Of a stretch of 64,000 nucleotides of DNA, positions 1 to 8,792 are shown in pieces. The stretch's first letter is position 1. The number at the start of each line of letters is the position of its first letter. Source of the DNA: Comamonas thiooxydans (GTDB taxonomy: Bacteria; Pseudomonadota; Gammaproteobacteria; Burkholderiales; Burkholderiaceae_C); the NCBI RefSeq assembly GCF_002157685.2, contig NZ_AP026738.1:4402001-4466000 (forward strand). The letters run 5' to 3'. The notes under the pieces were generated by a model. It saw only the letters and a program-made list of their open reading frames with translations. It was not told the DNA's origin and did no database searches. Both the position numbers and the translations under genes were made by a program.

Positions 1-722
1 TAGGCGCGACACTGGCCGAACTCAGCCCGGTATGGCTGCACAGACAAGAGCATTTTTTTGACGACCTGCGCGACTACAGCTGCGCAGGCGCTCCGGTATT
101 CGGCCCTCAGGGCGAATGCCTGGGCATGCTGGACATCACGGGCATTGATGTACCCGAGCGTCCCGAACTGCTGCTGCTGGCACTGCGCTGCGCACGCGCC
201 ATCGAAGATCGATTGCTGCGGGCCCTGCCTCATACCCTGCTGCTACGCGTGAACTGGCCCGGCGGACCTCTGGGCCAGGAAGGCGAAGGCCTGATGGTGT
301 TTGATGCCGAAGGCCGATTGCTGGGCAGCAATACCGTGGCCAGACAACTGGTGCCGCGTCCTCTGCAAGCCCCAGGGGAGGACTCGCTCATTCAGAGCCA
401 TGAGCTGCTGGCCCTGCCCTGGAGTCATCTGATCGAACATGCGCGCCAACGGCCCGAGGCGCCACTGCAACTGCCGCTGTGGTCCGGTCTGCGCCTGCTG
501 GCACTGGCGCAGGCCGGTCCCTTGCTGCGCGCCCCAGTCATGCCGGGTTCCGGCACAGCCTGCCGGGGAACATCTGCCAGTGCCATGACCACGCCGCTGC
601 GCACCAGCGAGTTGCTGCTGATTCAGCAGGCCATGCAGGAGGCTCACGGGAATGTAACCGTGGCCGCCCGCAACCTGGGATTGAGCCGGGCCACGCTCTA
701 TCGCCGGCTGGCCAGCAAATAA
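1..722 (+). CDS. GAF/Fis-type transcriptional regulator, AcoR-like, 3' part
   Basis: The reading frame is already open at the left edge, so the start is missing. The visible part begins in the end of a GAF-like sensor domain (HFFDDLRDYSCAGAPVFGP, then GMLDITG), continues into a PAS-like stretch (GLMVFDAEGRLLGSN), and ends in a Fis-type helix-turn-helix (GNVTVAARNLGLSRATLYRR). AcoR-family activators normally carry an AAA+ sigma-54 interaction module between these parts. None is present here: only about 100 residues separate the PAS-like part from the helix-turn-helix, with no Walker motifs and no GAFTGA. The protein should therefore bind DNA but probably cannot remodel sigma-54 polymerase. It lies just upstream of a TRAP transporter operon and may control it (inference from position). 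Confidence 0.75.
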   Translation, partial: GATLAELSPVWLHRQEHFFDDLRDYSCAGAPVFGPQGECLGMLDITGIDVPERPELLLLALRCARAIEDRLLRALPHTLLLRVNWPGGPLGQEGEGLMVFDAEGRLLGSNTVARQLVPRPLQAPGEDSLIQSHELLALPWSHLIEHARQRPEAPLQLPLWSGLRLLALAQAGPLLRAPVMPGSGTACRGTSASAMTTPLRTSELLLIQQAMQEAHGNVTVAARNLGLSRATLYRRLASK

Positions 723-1068
723 GAGGTCTTGAACCGGATCCGATGCAATTTGGCTCTCTACGGATTTGCCCTAGTTCCAGTACGCAAACACCCTCCACGA
801 CAGCAGGCGCACACTAGCAAGCAAGCCCATGACAAACCCAAAATACCTCAATAAAACAATCATCTAAGCTGCACCAGTCATGCACTTCCAGCTATCGTAC
901 ACATAGCAAGCACAACTGACGCTCGGGCGCCACATTTGCGTGCGTATTTGTAAAAAACACCATACCTGCGTCCGTAGAATCTCCAGTTCGGTTCAAAAAC
1001 TCAGATCGCCCTGAGGCTTACCAGCCCCAACAGCGCGACGCATACACAGCCTACTTTTTGGAGACACC
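723..1068. other. intergenic region upstream of the TRAP operon
   Basis: This stretch of 346 bases has no convincing gene. It separates the regulator from dctQ on the same strand. It is more AT-rich than its flanks, especially near 830-980, as expected of a promoter region. I could not pick out a well-spaced sigma-70 pair or a sigma-54 -24/-12 element with confidence. Confidence 0.5.
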
Positions 1069-1689
1069 ATGCAGGCTTTACTCGCCCTGTCCAGGGCTAT
1101 CGACAGGCTCAACGCCTTTGTCGGCAAATATTCCATCTGGCTGATATTTGCCGCCACCTTCATCAGCGCCGCCAACGCCATTGTTCGCAAGGCCTTTGAC
1201 ACCAGCTCCAATGCCTTTCTGGAAGTCCAGTGGTATCTGTTCGCATGGTCATTTCTGATTGCTGCGGGCTACACCCTGCTGCATCGCGAACATGTGCGCA
1301 TCGACGTGATCAACAGCCGTCTGTCCAAAAAGGCCCAGGTCTGGATCGACATCATCGGCTTTGCCTTCTTTCTCACCCCGCTATGCCTGACCATTCTGTG
1401 GCTGAGCATGCCGGTGGTGATTCAGATGTACCAGTCCGGCGAAATGTCGGGCAACCCCGGCGGGCTGATTCGCTGGCCCGTATGGACGGCAATTCCTGTA
1501 GGCATCACCTTGCTGCTGCTGCAGGGCATCTCCGAGCTGATCAAGCGCATTGCCTTCCTGACCGGTGACGGCCCCGACCCCATGGGCAAGCTCAGCGACA
1601 AGAGCGCCGAAGAAGAATTGGCCGAGGCCCTGCGTGCCGAAGCCGATCGCAAGCAGGCTGAGGCGCTGGCCGCCCAGGCCAAGGCCTAA
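1069..1689 (+). CDS. dctQ: TRAP transporter small permease DctQ
   Basis: This is the four-helix small membrane subunit of a tripartite ATP-independent periplasmic transporter, which works with the large permease and a periplasmic receptor to import carboxylates using the sodium gradient. The protein has 206 residues. Hydrophobic segments lie near residues 20-40, 55-72, 88-112 and 137-160, with the typical central motif of a helix followed by HREHVRIDVI. The tail from about residue 170 is charged and Ala-rich. TTGGAGACACC precedes the ATG and is a good ribosome binding site. dctM follows after 19 bases, so the two form an operon. Confidence 0.9.
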   Translation: MQALLALSRAIDRLNAFVGKYSIWLIFAATFISAANAIVRKAFDTSSNAFLEVQWYLFAWSFLIAAGYTLLHREHVRIDVINSRLSKKAQVWIDIIGFAFFLTPLCLTILWLSMPVVIQMYQSGEMSGNPGGLIRWPVWTAIPVGITLLLLQGISELIKRIAFLTGDGPDPMGKLSDKSAEEELAEALRAEADRKQAEALAAQAKA

Positions 1690-1708
1690 CGGTAGCGGGA
1701 GACAATCA

Positions 1709-3550
1709 ATGGAATTCATCGCTACCAACTACGCCCCCATCATGTTTGCGGGGCTGATCTGCTTTTTGCTGCTGGGCTTTCCCGTGGCCTTCAGCCTGGG
1801 CGCTGCGGGCCTGGCCTTCGGCTTTCTGGGCATCGAACTCGGGGTCTTTCCCTCCTCCGTGATGGCCTGGCTGCCTCAGCGCCTGATCGGCATCATGGCC
1901 AACGACACCTTGCTGGCCGTGCCTTTCTTCACCTTGATGGGCCTGATTCTCGAACGCTCAGGCATGGCAGAGGACCTGCTCGACACAGTCGGTCAGGTGT
2001 TCGGCCCCATCCGCGGCGGTCTGGCGCTGGCCGTGATCTTTGTGGGCGCGCTGCTGGCTGCCACCACTGGCGTGGTTGCTGCGTCGGTGATCTCCATGGG
2101 CCTGATCTCCCTGCCCATCATGTTGCGCTACGGCTATGACCGCCGCCTCGCATCGGGCGTGATTGCGGCCTCGGGCACGCTGGCCCAGATCATCCCGCCC
2201 TCGCTGGTGCTGATTCTGATGGCCGACCAGCTGGGCAAGAGCGTGGGCGATATGTACAAGGGCGCCTTCATCCCCGGCTTCATGCTCATGGGCCTGTACG
2301 TGGTCTGGGTGGCATTCCTGGCCATCTTCAAGCCCCATACCGTGCCTGCACTGCCGCCCGAAGCGCGCATCTACCGCGAGTCCAACGGCAACTCCGGCTA
2401 TACCTCGCTGGCCGTGGTCATGGGCATCTCGACCATCGTGGCCATCTTCCTGGCCAATCACATGGCCGACCTGCACACCTGGTGGCAGGGCAAGGAAATC
2501 ACCGAAGTCGCCACCGACGAGAAGATCGTCACCGCCATGTGCGGCGGCACCTTCATCGCCTTCGTGATCGCCTCGCTCAATCGGGTCCTCAAGCTGGGTC
2601 TGCTGTCCAAGCTGGCCGAGCGCGTGACCTTTGTGCTGATCCCTCCGCTGCTGCTGATCTTCCTGGTGCTCGGCACCATCTTCCTGGGCATTGCAACACC
2701 TACCGAAGGCGGTGCCATGGGCGCCATGGCGGCACTGATCATGGGTTTTGCCCGCCGTCGCCTGAACATGGACCTGCTCAAGCAGGCCCTGGCCTCGACC
2801 ACCAAGCTGGCCAGCTTTGTGATGTTCATCATGATCGGCGCCACCACCTTCAGCCTGGTCTTCCAGGCTGCAGACGGCCCCAAGTGGGTGGAGCATCTGC
2901 TGACCAGCCTGCCCGGCGGCCAAGTGGGCTTCCTGATCGTGGTCAACATCATGATCTTCTTCTTGGCCTTCTTCCTGGACTACTTTGAACTCTCGTTCAT
3001 CGTGGTGCCGCTGCTGGGCCCCGTGGCCGAGAAGATGGGCATCGACCTGATCTGGTTCGGCGTGCTGCTGGCCGTGAACATGCAGACCTCGTTCATGCAT
3101 CCGCCCTTCGGCTTTGCACTGTTCTTCCTGCGCTCGGTCGCTCCCGACAAGCAATACGTCGACAAGGTCACGCACAAGGTCATCGAGCCCGTCACCACCA
3201 TGCAGATCTACAAGGGTGCCGTGCCTTTTGTGCTGATTCAGCTGGTGATGGTGGGTGTGCTCATCGCCTTCCCCGGCATCGTGACCGGCGCGCTCGACAA
3301 ACCCGTGGTCGTAGACATGAACAAGGTGGGCGACGAGATGCTCAACCAGCTCAACGATGCCGGCGGTGGCTATGGCGCAGACAACCCCTTCGGAGCGCCT
3401 GAAGGCGGTGAAGAAGGCTCTGCAGTGCCCGCGCCCCCTGCCGAGGGCAGCCAGCCTGCCCCGGCCGCACCCGATGCGGGTGGCTATGGCTCGGATGATC
3501 CGGCCAAGGCCTTGCAGGATTCGCTGAACGCAGCGCCTGCAGCCAAGTAA
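1709..3550 (+). CDS. dctM: TRAP transporter large permease DctM
   Basis: This is the multi-helix transport subunit of the TRAP system. The frame is open from 1565, but the likely start is ATG 1709 (MEFIATNYAPIMF), just after dctQ ends and behind GGGAGA. That gives 613 residues. It has at least twelve hydrophobic segments and DctM signatures such as PPSLVLILMAD and ATPTEGGAMGA. Two things differ from the common DctM of about 430 residues: an extra soluble and membrane segment in the middle (about residues 200-310), and a low-complexity Gly/Pro/Ala tail from about residue 545 with two copies of a GGYG(A/S)D element. Long DctM variants go with TakP-like receptors, which fits the receptors encoded next door. 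Confidence 0.9.
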   Translation: MEFIATNYAPIMFAGLICFLLLGFPVAFSLGAAGLAFGFLGIELGVFPSSVMAWLPQRLIGIMANDTLLAVPFFTLMGLILERSGMAEDLLDTVGQVFGPIRGGLALAVIFVGALLAATTGVVAASVISMGLISLPIMLRYGYDRRLASGVIAASGTLAQIIPPSLVLILMADQLGKSVGDMYKGAFIPGFMLMGLYVVWVAFLAIFKPHTVPALPPEARIYRESNGNSGYTSLAVVMGISTIVAIFLANHMADLHTWWQGKEITEVATDEKIVTAMCGGTFIAFVIASLNRVLKLGLLSKLAERVTFVLIPPLLLIFLVLGTIFLGIATPTEGGAMGAMAALIMGFARRRLNMDLLKQALASTTKLASFVMFIMIGATTFSLVFQAADGPKWVEHLLTSLPGGQVGFLIVVNIMIFFLAFFLDYFELSFIVVPLLGPVAEKMGIDLIWFGVLLAVNMQTSFMHPPFGFALFFLRSVAPDKQYVDKVTHKVIEPVTTMQIYKGAVPFVLIQLVMVGVLIAFPGIVTGALDKPVVVDMNKVGDEMLNQLNDAGGGYGADNPFGAPEGGEEGSAVPAPPAEGSQPAPAAPDAGGYGSDDPAKALQDSLNAAPAAK

Positions 3551-3570
3551 ATCCGCAGCCCTTCAGGCAC

Positions 3571-3601
3571 AGCCCCGACTCGCCAGAGCCGGGGCTTTTT
3601 C
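3571..3601 (+). terminator. Rho-independent terminator after dctM
   Basis: AGCCCCG at 3571-3577 pairs with CGGGGCT at 3590-3596, extended inward by CTC/GAG, and is followed by a T-run. It closes the dctQM transcript 20 bases after the stop codon. Confidence 0.85.
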
Positions 3602-3652
3602 ATGGCTTGAAGATTGATGGGTGATAGATTCACTAGCCTTCAGGAAACCACC

Positions 3653-4204
3653 ATGACCATCACCGAACTGCTGACTGCCGTCCGTCAACCCTATGCAGAC
3701 CTGCTGTCTCAGACAGCCCGTGCCCAGGACTCCCATGTGGAGCCGGCCTATCGCAACAGCGATGGAATGCTGGCGACCGAAGGAATATGGGAACTGCCCT
3801 GCCGGGCCGATGTCATCCGCGTATCCGAAGACACCACCGAAGCGGTGCAGGTGGATTCACAGACACGGCTCAGGTTCGAACCGATTCATTTCCACCTGGG
3901 CGATACCGCCGTGCAGTTGCAACCCTTTGTCTGGGACTGGCTGTCACTGGAAGTGCAAGGTCTGGCAGAAGAGAAGGCCTCCAAAGCGCTCATAGACTGG
4001 TTCAACGATTGGTTTGATGGAGATGATGAAAACGAGCCGGATGAAGCGGGGCTGCAGCAAGTCGTTCACTTCCTGTCGGACCCGCAAGTCCTGGCAGGAG
4101 GAGTGAAAGCGACCATAGATCTTGGCTCTGCACCCGTCGAAGCCCTGGAGGATTTGCTGTTTGCGCTGTCCGATGCAGGAGCCGCTCGGATCGGGATCGC
4201 ATGA
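3653..4204 (+). CDS. hypothetical protein
   Basis: I do not recognise this gene. The start is taken at ATG 3653 (MTITELLTAVRQPY), preceded by AGGAAACC; an upstream ATG at 3614 has no comparable ribosome binding site. The product has 183 residues, appears soluble, and has no signal peptide or membrane segment. An acidic, Trp-containing stretch (WFNDWFDGDDENEPDEAGL) lies near residues 121-139. It sits between the terminators at 3571 and 4226, so it is a single-gene unit between the TRAP permeases and their receptors. Nothing in the sequence ties it to transport. Confidence 0.65.
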   Translation: MTITELLTAVRQPYADLLSQTARAQDSHVEPAYRNSDGMLATEGIWELPCRADVIRVSEDTTEAVQVDSQTRLRFEPIHFHLGDTAVQLQPFVWDWLSLEVQGLAEEKASKALIDWFNDWFDGDDENEPDEAGLQQVVHFLSDPQVLAGGVKATIDLGSAPVEALEDLLFALSDAGAARIGIA

Positions 4205-4217
4205 TTTCGGACGCATG

Positions 4218-4249
4218 AAAAAAAACCGCAGCACGCTGCGGTTTTTTTT
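4218..4249. terminator. bidirectional terminator
   Basis: CCGCAG at 4226-4231 pairs with CTGCGG at 4236-4241 around a 4-base loop, flanked by A-run 4218-4225 and T-run 4242-4249. It can stop both the hypothetical gene on + and the dctP gene on -, which converge here. Confidence 0.9.
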
Positions 4250-4291
4250 GCAGCCAGCGCATGGCGCCGGCAGTCTTGAGTCTGATCGGAA

Positions 4292-5374
4292 TCAGATCTT
4301 GGCAGTCGCCATGTACTGATTGAAGGGATACTCGGAGAAGCGGTTCCACAGAATCTGGTCGCGCTGGAAGGCACGCATGTCCTGGTGGATCTTCTTGAAT
4401 TCGGGCGACTTGGCTTCGTGCTCGGCAAACACTTCCATGGAGGCCTTGAAGCCGGCATCCATCAAAGGCTTGGGGAACATCTTGAGCTGGGTCTTGTTGG
4501 CCACCAGGCGCTTGATGGCCTGAGGATTGAGCACCTGGTACTTGCTGGTCATATCGGCAGCAGCCACGCGGGTGGCAGCGTCCAGGATCGCCTTGTTCTC
4601 GGGCGACAGTGCGTTGTACTTCTTGATGTTGATGAAGAACTCCAGCTCGGCAGAGCCTTCCCACCAGCCGGGGTAGTAGTAGTAAGGCGCAACCTTGTTG
4701 AAGCCCAGCTTTTCATCGTCGTAGGGACCGACGAACTCCACGGCGTCCAGCGTACCCTTTTCCAGAGCCTGGTAAACATCGCCTGCGGGCATGTTCTGCG
4801 CCACCACGCCCAGCTTGGCCATGGCTTCGCCGAACACACCGCCGCCCAGACGCATCTTCAGACCCTTGAGGTCTTCCACGGTCTTGATTTCCTTGCGATA
4901 CCAGCCGCCCATCTGGGTCGTGGTGTTGCCGGCCGATGCGGTCTTGAAGTTGTACTTGGCAAAGAAGGCGTCAAGGAGCTTGCGGCCGTTGCCATGATCC
5001 TTCCAGCCGTTCATCTGCAGTGCGGTCAGGCCGAAGGGCACGGCGCAGCTGAAGGCGAAGATGGGATCCTTGCCGGTGAAGTAGTAGGCAGCGGTCTGTG
5101 CCATGTCAATGGTATCGCCCTGCAGCGCATCCACCACGCCGAAAGCGGGCATCAGCTCGCCAGCGGGGTGCACCGAAATCTCGAACTTGCCGCCCGACAT
5201 GGCCTTGACCAGTTGCGACAGCTTTTCAGCACTGCCGAAGATGGTGTCCAGCGACTTGGGGAAGCTGGAGGCCAGGCGCCAGCGCACAGCGGCCTGGGCG
5301 TGAACAGCAGGTGCTGCACCCGCGGCCAGCACGCCGGCGATACCGGCATTTTTCAGAATGGAACGACGATCCAC
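4292..5374 (-). CDS. dctP: TRAP transporter substrate-binding protein, TakP-like (copy 1)
   Basis: This periplasmic receptor captures the carboxylate ligand and delivers it to DctQM. It has 360 residues. The N-terminus (MDRRSILKNAGIAGVLAAG...AVHA) resembles a twin-arginine or Sec signal peptide with cleavage after AHA-like residues near 26. The family landmarks WYRKEI, EFVGPYDDEKLG and APYYYYPGWWEG match TakP-type receptors, which are known for 2-oxo acids; the ligand here is inferred only. The start is GTG at 5374, chosen because AAGGAGA lies five bases upstream and the signal peptide begins there. It is transcribed opposite to dctQM, so it has its own promoter in the gap 5375-5561. Confidence 0.92.
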   Translation of the reverse strand: MDRRSILKNAGIAGVLAAGAAPAVHAQAAVRWRLASSFPKSLDTIFGSAEKLSQLVKAMSGGKFEISVHPAGELMPAFGVVDALQGDTIDMAQTAAYYFTGKDPIFAFSCAVPFGLTALQMNGWKDHGNGRKLLDAFFAKYNFKTASAGNTTTQMGGWYRKEIKTVEDLKGLKMRLGGGVFGEAMAKLGVVAQNMPAGDVYQALEKGTLDAVEFVGPYDDEKLGFNKVAPYYYYPGWWEGSAELEFFINIKKYNALSPENKAILDAATRVAAADMTSKYQVLNPQAIKRLVANKTQLKMFPKPLMDAGFKASMEVFAEHEAKSPEFKKIHQDMRAFQRDQILWNRFSEYPFNQYMATAKI

Positions 5375-5561
5375 TTTAGTCTCCTTGAGGAACGAATTGA
5401 GCTGATACAGACCACTGATCTATGCCAGCTTGTTTTATGCAACAGGCACAAAATGTACACGAGCCAACCGTTTCGCAAGCGCTAAAAAGTGACCGTTCGC
5501 TTAAGAAGTTCTACCTAGTGATGCGTCTCAAGTCTGACGCCCAATTGAAAGCAATCAATCA

Positions 5562-6644
5562 CTACAGACGTACCGCACTCATATAGCTGGCATAGCGGAA
5601 CTCGGAGAAACGATCCCAGAGCAACTGGTCGTGCTGAAATCCGCGCATGCTTCTGTGAATTTTCTTGAACTGAGCCGACTTGCCCTCATGCTCGGCCATG
5701 GTGGCCATCACGGCCTTGAACCCCGCATCCATGAGCTCGCGTGGAAAGGCTCGCAGTTGCACGCGTTCGCTGAGCAGCTTCTTGAGCGCTGCGGGGTTGT
5801 ACGCCAGGTACTTGGCAGTCAGATCCTTGGCGGCCAGCGCCGCTGCGGCCTCCACCATGGCGCGCAGCTCGGGCGTCAGGGCCGCAAAGGCCTTGGCATT
5901 GATGAAATAGGCCAGCTCGGCACCGCCCTCCCACCAGCCCGGATAGTAGTAATAGGGCGCGATCTTGCCGAAGCCCAGCTTCTGGTCGTCGTAGGGCCCG
6001 ACAAACTCCACCGCATCGAGACGACCTTTTTCCAGCGCCTGCTGTGCGTCACCGATGGGCATGTTGACGGCCTGCACACCGAGTTTTTGCAGCGCATCGC
6101 CGAGCAAGCCGCCGCCGGCGCGCATGCGCAGCCCGTGCAGATCCTGCACGGTCCTGATTTCCTTGCGATACCAGCCCCCCATCTGCGTGCCGGTGTTGCC
6201 GGCGCTCAGGCTCTTGATGTTGTACTGGGCGTAGAAATCATCCATGAGCTTGCGCCCACCGCCCCACTCCATCCAGGCATCCATCTGCCGCGCCGTCAGA
6301 CCAAAGGGCACGGCGCACCCCAGTGCAAAGCAGTAGTCCTTGTCGGTGAAATAGTAGGGAGCGGTCAAAGCCATTTCGACCACGCCGTTCTGCACCCCCT
6401 CCATCACGCCAAAGGCAGGCATCAGCTCACCAGCAGAGTGCACGCTGACCTCGATCTGGCCGCCCGACATGAGACGCAGCGACTGGGCAAATTTCTCGGC
6501 CCCGCCAGAGATGGCGTCGAGGACCTTGGGGAAACTCGTCACCAGGCGCCAGCGCAGCACTTCCTGGCTGCGCACCGCAGGAGCCACGCCCGCTGCCAGC
6601 ACACCGGCCATGCCCACATGTTTGACGAGTGAGCGACGATCCAT
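5562..6644 (-). CDS. dctP: TRAP transporter substrate-binding protein, TakP-like (copy 2)
   Basis: This is a second receptor of exactly the same length as its neighbour (360 residues) and clearly paralogous along its whole length: MDRRSLVKHVGMAGVLAAG, WYRKEIRTVQDLHGL and EFVGPYDDQKLGFGKIAPYYYYPGWWEG. The frame extends upstream to 6701, but the signal peptide begins at ATG 6644 and GCGGAGAA precedes it. The order along the - strand is copy 2 then copy 1, separated by 187 bases. Substitutions around the central region suggest a related but not identical ligand. Both copies could feed the single DctQM pair (inference). Confidence 0.92.
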   Translation of the reverse strand: MDRRSLVKHVGMAGVLAAGVAPAVRSQEVLRWRLVTSFPKVLDAISGGAEKFAQSLRLMSGGQIEVSVHSAGELMPAFGVMEGVQNGVVEMALTAPYYFTDKDYCFALGCAVPFGLTARQMDAWMEWGGGRKLMDDFYAQYNIKSLSAGNTGTQMGGWYRKEIRTVQDLHGLRMRAGGGLLGDALQKLGVQAVNMPIGDAQQALEKGRLDAVEFVGPYDDQKLGFGKIAPYYYYPGWWEGGAELAYFINAKAFAALTPELRAMVEAAAALAAKDLTAKYLAYNPAALKKLLSERVQLRAFPRELMDAGFKAVMATMAEHEGKSAQFKKIHRSMRGFQHDQLLWDRFSEFRYASYMSAVRL

Positions 6645-6789
6645 GAATATTTCTCCGCTAGTAGTTGTCCATTGCAAAGCCGGCTGCAACAGCCTGATCA
6701 CAGGCCCGCAGCCACAGGCATTCTAGAAACGCAGACGCCGGCCGTGTGGCGATTCGCGGTTGCCGTCAGTTTTCTTGACGACAAGCAAA

Positions 6790-6814
6790 GAAAAAGGCCC
6801 TTCATGGAAGGGCC
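6790..6814 (-). terminator. terminator of the xseB-ispA-dxs operon
   Basis: On the minus strand GGCCCTTC (6814-6807) pairs with GAAGGGCC (6803-6796) and is followed by a T-run (6795-6790), 45 bases beyond the dxs stop codon. Confidence 0.85.
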
Positions 6815-6858
6815 CGGTATCAATCCATTGGACTTGCGCAAACCATGTCCATATCGCG

Positions 6859-8727
6859 TCAGCCTGCAGCCAGACGCTTTCGGATGGAGGCCTCGATGCC
6901 TGCCGCATCCAGCCCCTGCAGCGCAAGCAGCTTGGCGGGGTCGCCATGCTCGATGAACTCGTCGGGCAGACCCAGCTGCAGCATGCTCTTGCTCAGACCG
7001 TTGGCGGCCAGGCATTCCATGACGGCACTGCCAGCGCCGCCCATGACGCAGCCTTCTTCCAGCGTGACGATGAGCTCATGGTCTGCAGCAATCTGGAGCA
7101 ACAGCGCTTCATCGAGAGGCTTGGCCCAGCGCATATTGGCAACGCTGGCATCCAAGGCTTCGGCGGCCTGCAAGGCAGGGTACAGCAAGCTGCCAAAGGC
7201 CAGAATCGCCACCTTTTTGGAGGCTGATTCACGGCGCATCTCGCCCTTGCCAAAGGGCAGGCCTTCCAGGCTTTCCAGCGGAGTCACGCCCACACCGGCG
7301 CCGCGCGGGTAGCGCACGCAGACAGGGTGATCCTGCTCATAGGCTGTGGTCAGCAACTGGCGCGTTTCGCGTTCGTCCGCCGGGCAGGCCATGCTCATAT
7401 TGGGAATGCAGCGCACAAAGGCGATGTCGTAAGCGCCGGCGTGCGTGGCACCGTCGGCGCCCACCAGACCGGCGCGATCCAGCGCAAACACCACGGGCAG
7501 GTTCTGCAGTGCAACGTCGTGGATCAGTTGGTCGTAGGCACGCTGCAAGAAAGTGGAATAGATGGCCACCACGGGCTTGACGCCTTCGCAGGCCATACCA
7601 CCGGCGAAAGTGACTGCATGCTGCTCGGCGATGCCCACGTCGTAGTAGCGGCCGGGAAAGCGCTTATGAAACTCCACCATGCCCGAGCCCTCGCGCATGG
7701 CGGGTGTGATGCCGACCAGACGCTGGTCCTTGGCCGCCATATCGCAGAGCCAGTGACCAAACACCTGGGTGAAGGTCTGCTTGGCAGGCGTGGCCGGCTT
7801 GACCAGACCGACCGCCGGATCGAATTTCCCGGGACCGTGATAGGCCACGGGGTCGGCTTCGGCCAGCTTGTAGCCCTGGCCCTTCTTGGTGACCACATGC
7901 AGGAACTGCGGGCCCTTGAGCCCCTTGATGTTCTCCAGCGTGGGAATCAGCGAGTCGAGGTCATGGCCATCGATGGGACCGATGTAGTTGAAGCCGAACT
8001 GCTCGAACATGGTGGCAGGCACGACCATGCCCTTGGCTTGCTGCTCCAGACGCTTGGCCAGCTCCAGCAACGGCGGCACCTGCTTCAGGACGCTCTTGCC
8101 CACATCGCGGGCCTTGGCGTAGAACTGGCCGCTCATCAGCTGGGCCAGATAGCGATTGAGCGCGCCCACGGGCGGGCTGATGCTCATGTCGTTGTCATTG
8201 AGGATGACCAGCAGGTTGGCGTCATGCACGCCGCCGTTGTTCAGCGCCTCGAAAGCCATGCCGGCCGTCATCGCGCCGTCACCAATCACGGCAATGGCCC
8301 GCCGGTCTTCACCTTTTTGCTTGGCGGCCAGAGCCATGCCCAGCGCCGCAGAAATGCTGGTGGACGAGTGCGCCGTGCCAAAGGTGTCGTATTCGCTCTC
8401 GGCCCGCTGGGGAAAGCCGGACAGGCCGCCGAACTGGCGCAGCGTGCCCATGCGATCGCGACGACCGGTCAATATCTTGTGCGGATAAGTCTGGTGGCCC
8501 ACATCCCAGACGATGCGGTCATAGGGCGTGTTGAACACCGAGTGCAGCGCCACGGTCAACTCCACCGTCCCCAGGTTGGAGCTGAGGTGCCCGCCGGTCA
8601 TGGAGACGCTGTCGATCACATAATTGCGCAGTTCCGCGGCCAGGGTCTTGAGCTGGGCACGCGAGAGGCCGCGCATGTCTGCGGGATCGTTGATGCTGTG
8701 CAGCAGGGAAGAAGTATTCGTGGACAT
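6859..8727 (-). CDS. dxs: 1-deoxy-D-xylulose-5-phosphate synthase
   Basis: Dxs joins pyruvate and glyceraldehyde 3-phosphate to 1-deoxy-D-xylulose 5-phosphate, the first step of the MEP isoprenoid pathway, using thiamine diphosphate. The protein has 622 residues, the usual length. The cofactor motif [16 protein letters not shown]...LNDNDMSIS lies near residues 148-180. The transketolase pyrimidine-binding part ([17 protein letters not shown]) lies near 365-382, and the C-terminal domain begins after PRGAG. It is the last gene of a leftward operon after xseB and ispA, an arrangement common in proteobacteria. A 65-base gap separates it from ispA and holds a degenerate copy of the AGCTGCT repeat. 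Confidence 0.97.
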   Translation of the reverse strand: MSTNTSSLLHSINDPADMRGLSRAQLKTLAAELRNYVIDSVSMTGGHLSSNLGTVELTVALHSVFNTPYDRIVWDVGHQTYPHKILTGRRDRMGTLRQFGGLSGFPQRAESEYDTFGTAHSSTSISAALGMALAAKQKGEDRRAIAVIGDGAMTAGMAFEALNNGGVHDANLLVILNDNDMSISPPVGALNRYLAQLMSGQFYAKARDVGKSVLKQVPPLLELAKRLEQQAKGMVVPATMFEQFGFNYIGPIDGHDLDSLIPTLENIKGLKGPQFLHVVTKKGQGYKLAEADPVAYHGPGKFDPAVGLVKPATPAKQTFTQVFGHWLCDMAAKDQRLVGITPAMREGSGMVEFHKRFPGRYYDVGIAEQHAVTFAGGMACEGVKPVVAIYSTFLQRAYDQLIHDVALQNLPVVFALDRAGLVGADGATHAGAYDIAFVRCIPNMSMACPADERETRQLLTTAYEQDHPVCVRYPRGAGVGVTPLESLEGLPFGKGEMRRESASKKVAILAFGSLLYPALQAAEALDASVANMRWAKPLDEALLLQIAADHELIVTLEEGCVMGGAGSAVMECLAANGLSKSMLQLGLPDEFIEHGDPAKLLALQGLDAAGIEASIRKRLAAG

Positions 8728-8792
8728 GTTCTATATTTTTAATAGCTGCTGGTGCTTACCAATACTGGATTACAGGGCTTCTCTATTAAATT

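Noticed and set aside
723..1068. Sigma-54 promoter before dctQ
   Set aside because: No GG-N10-GC element with the right spacing was found, and the adjacent regulator lacks the AAA+ module.
1958..3175. Long open frame of 405 codons antisense to dctM
   Set aside because: It is a His/Gln-rich shadow of the dctM frame caused by codon bias; dctM is clearly the real gene.
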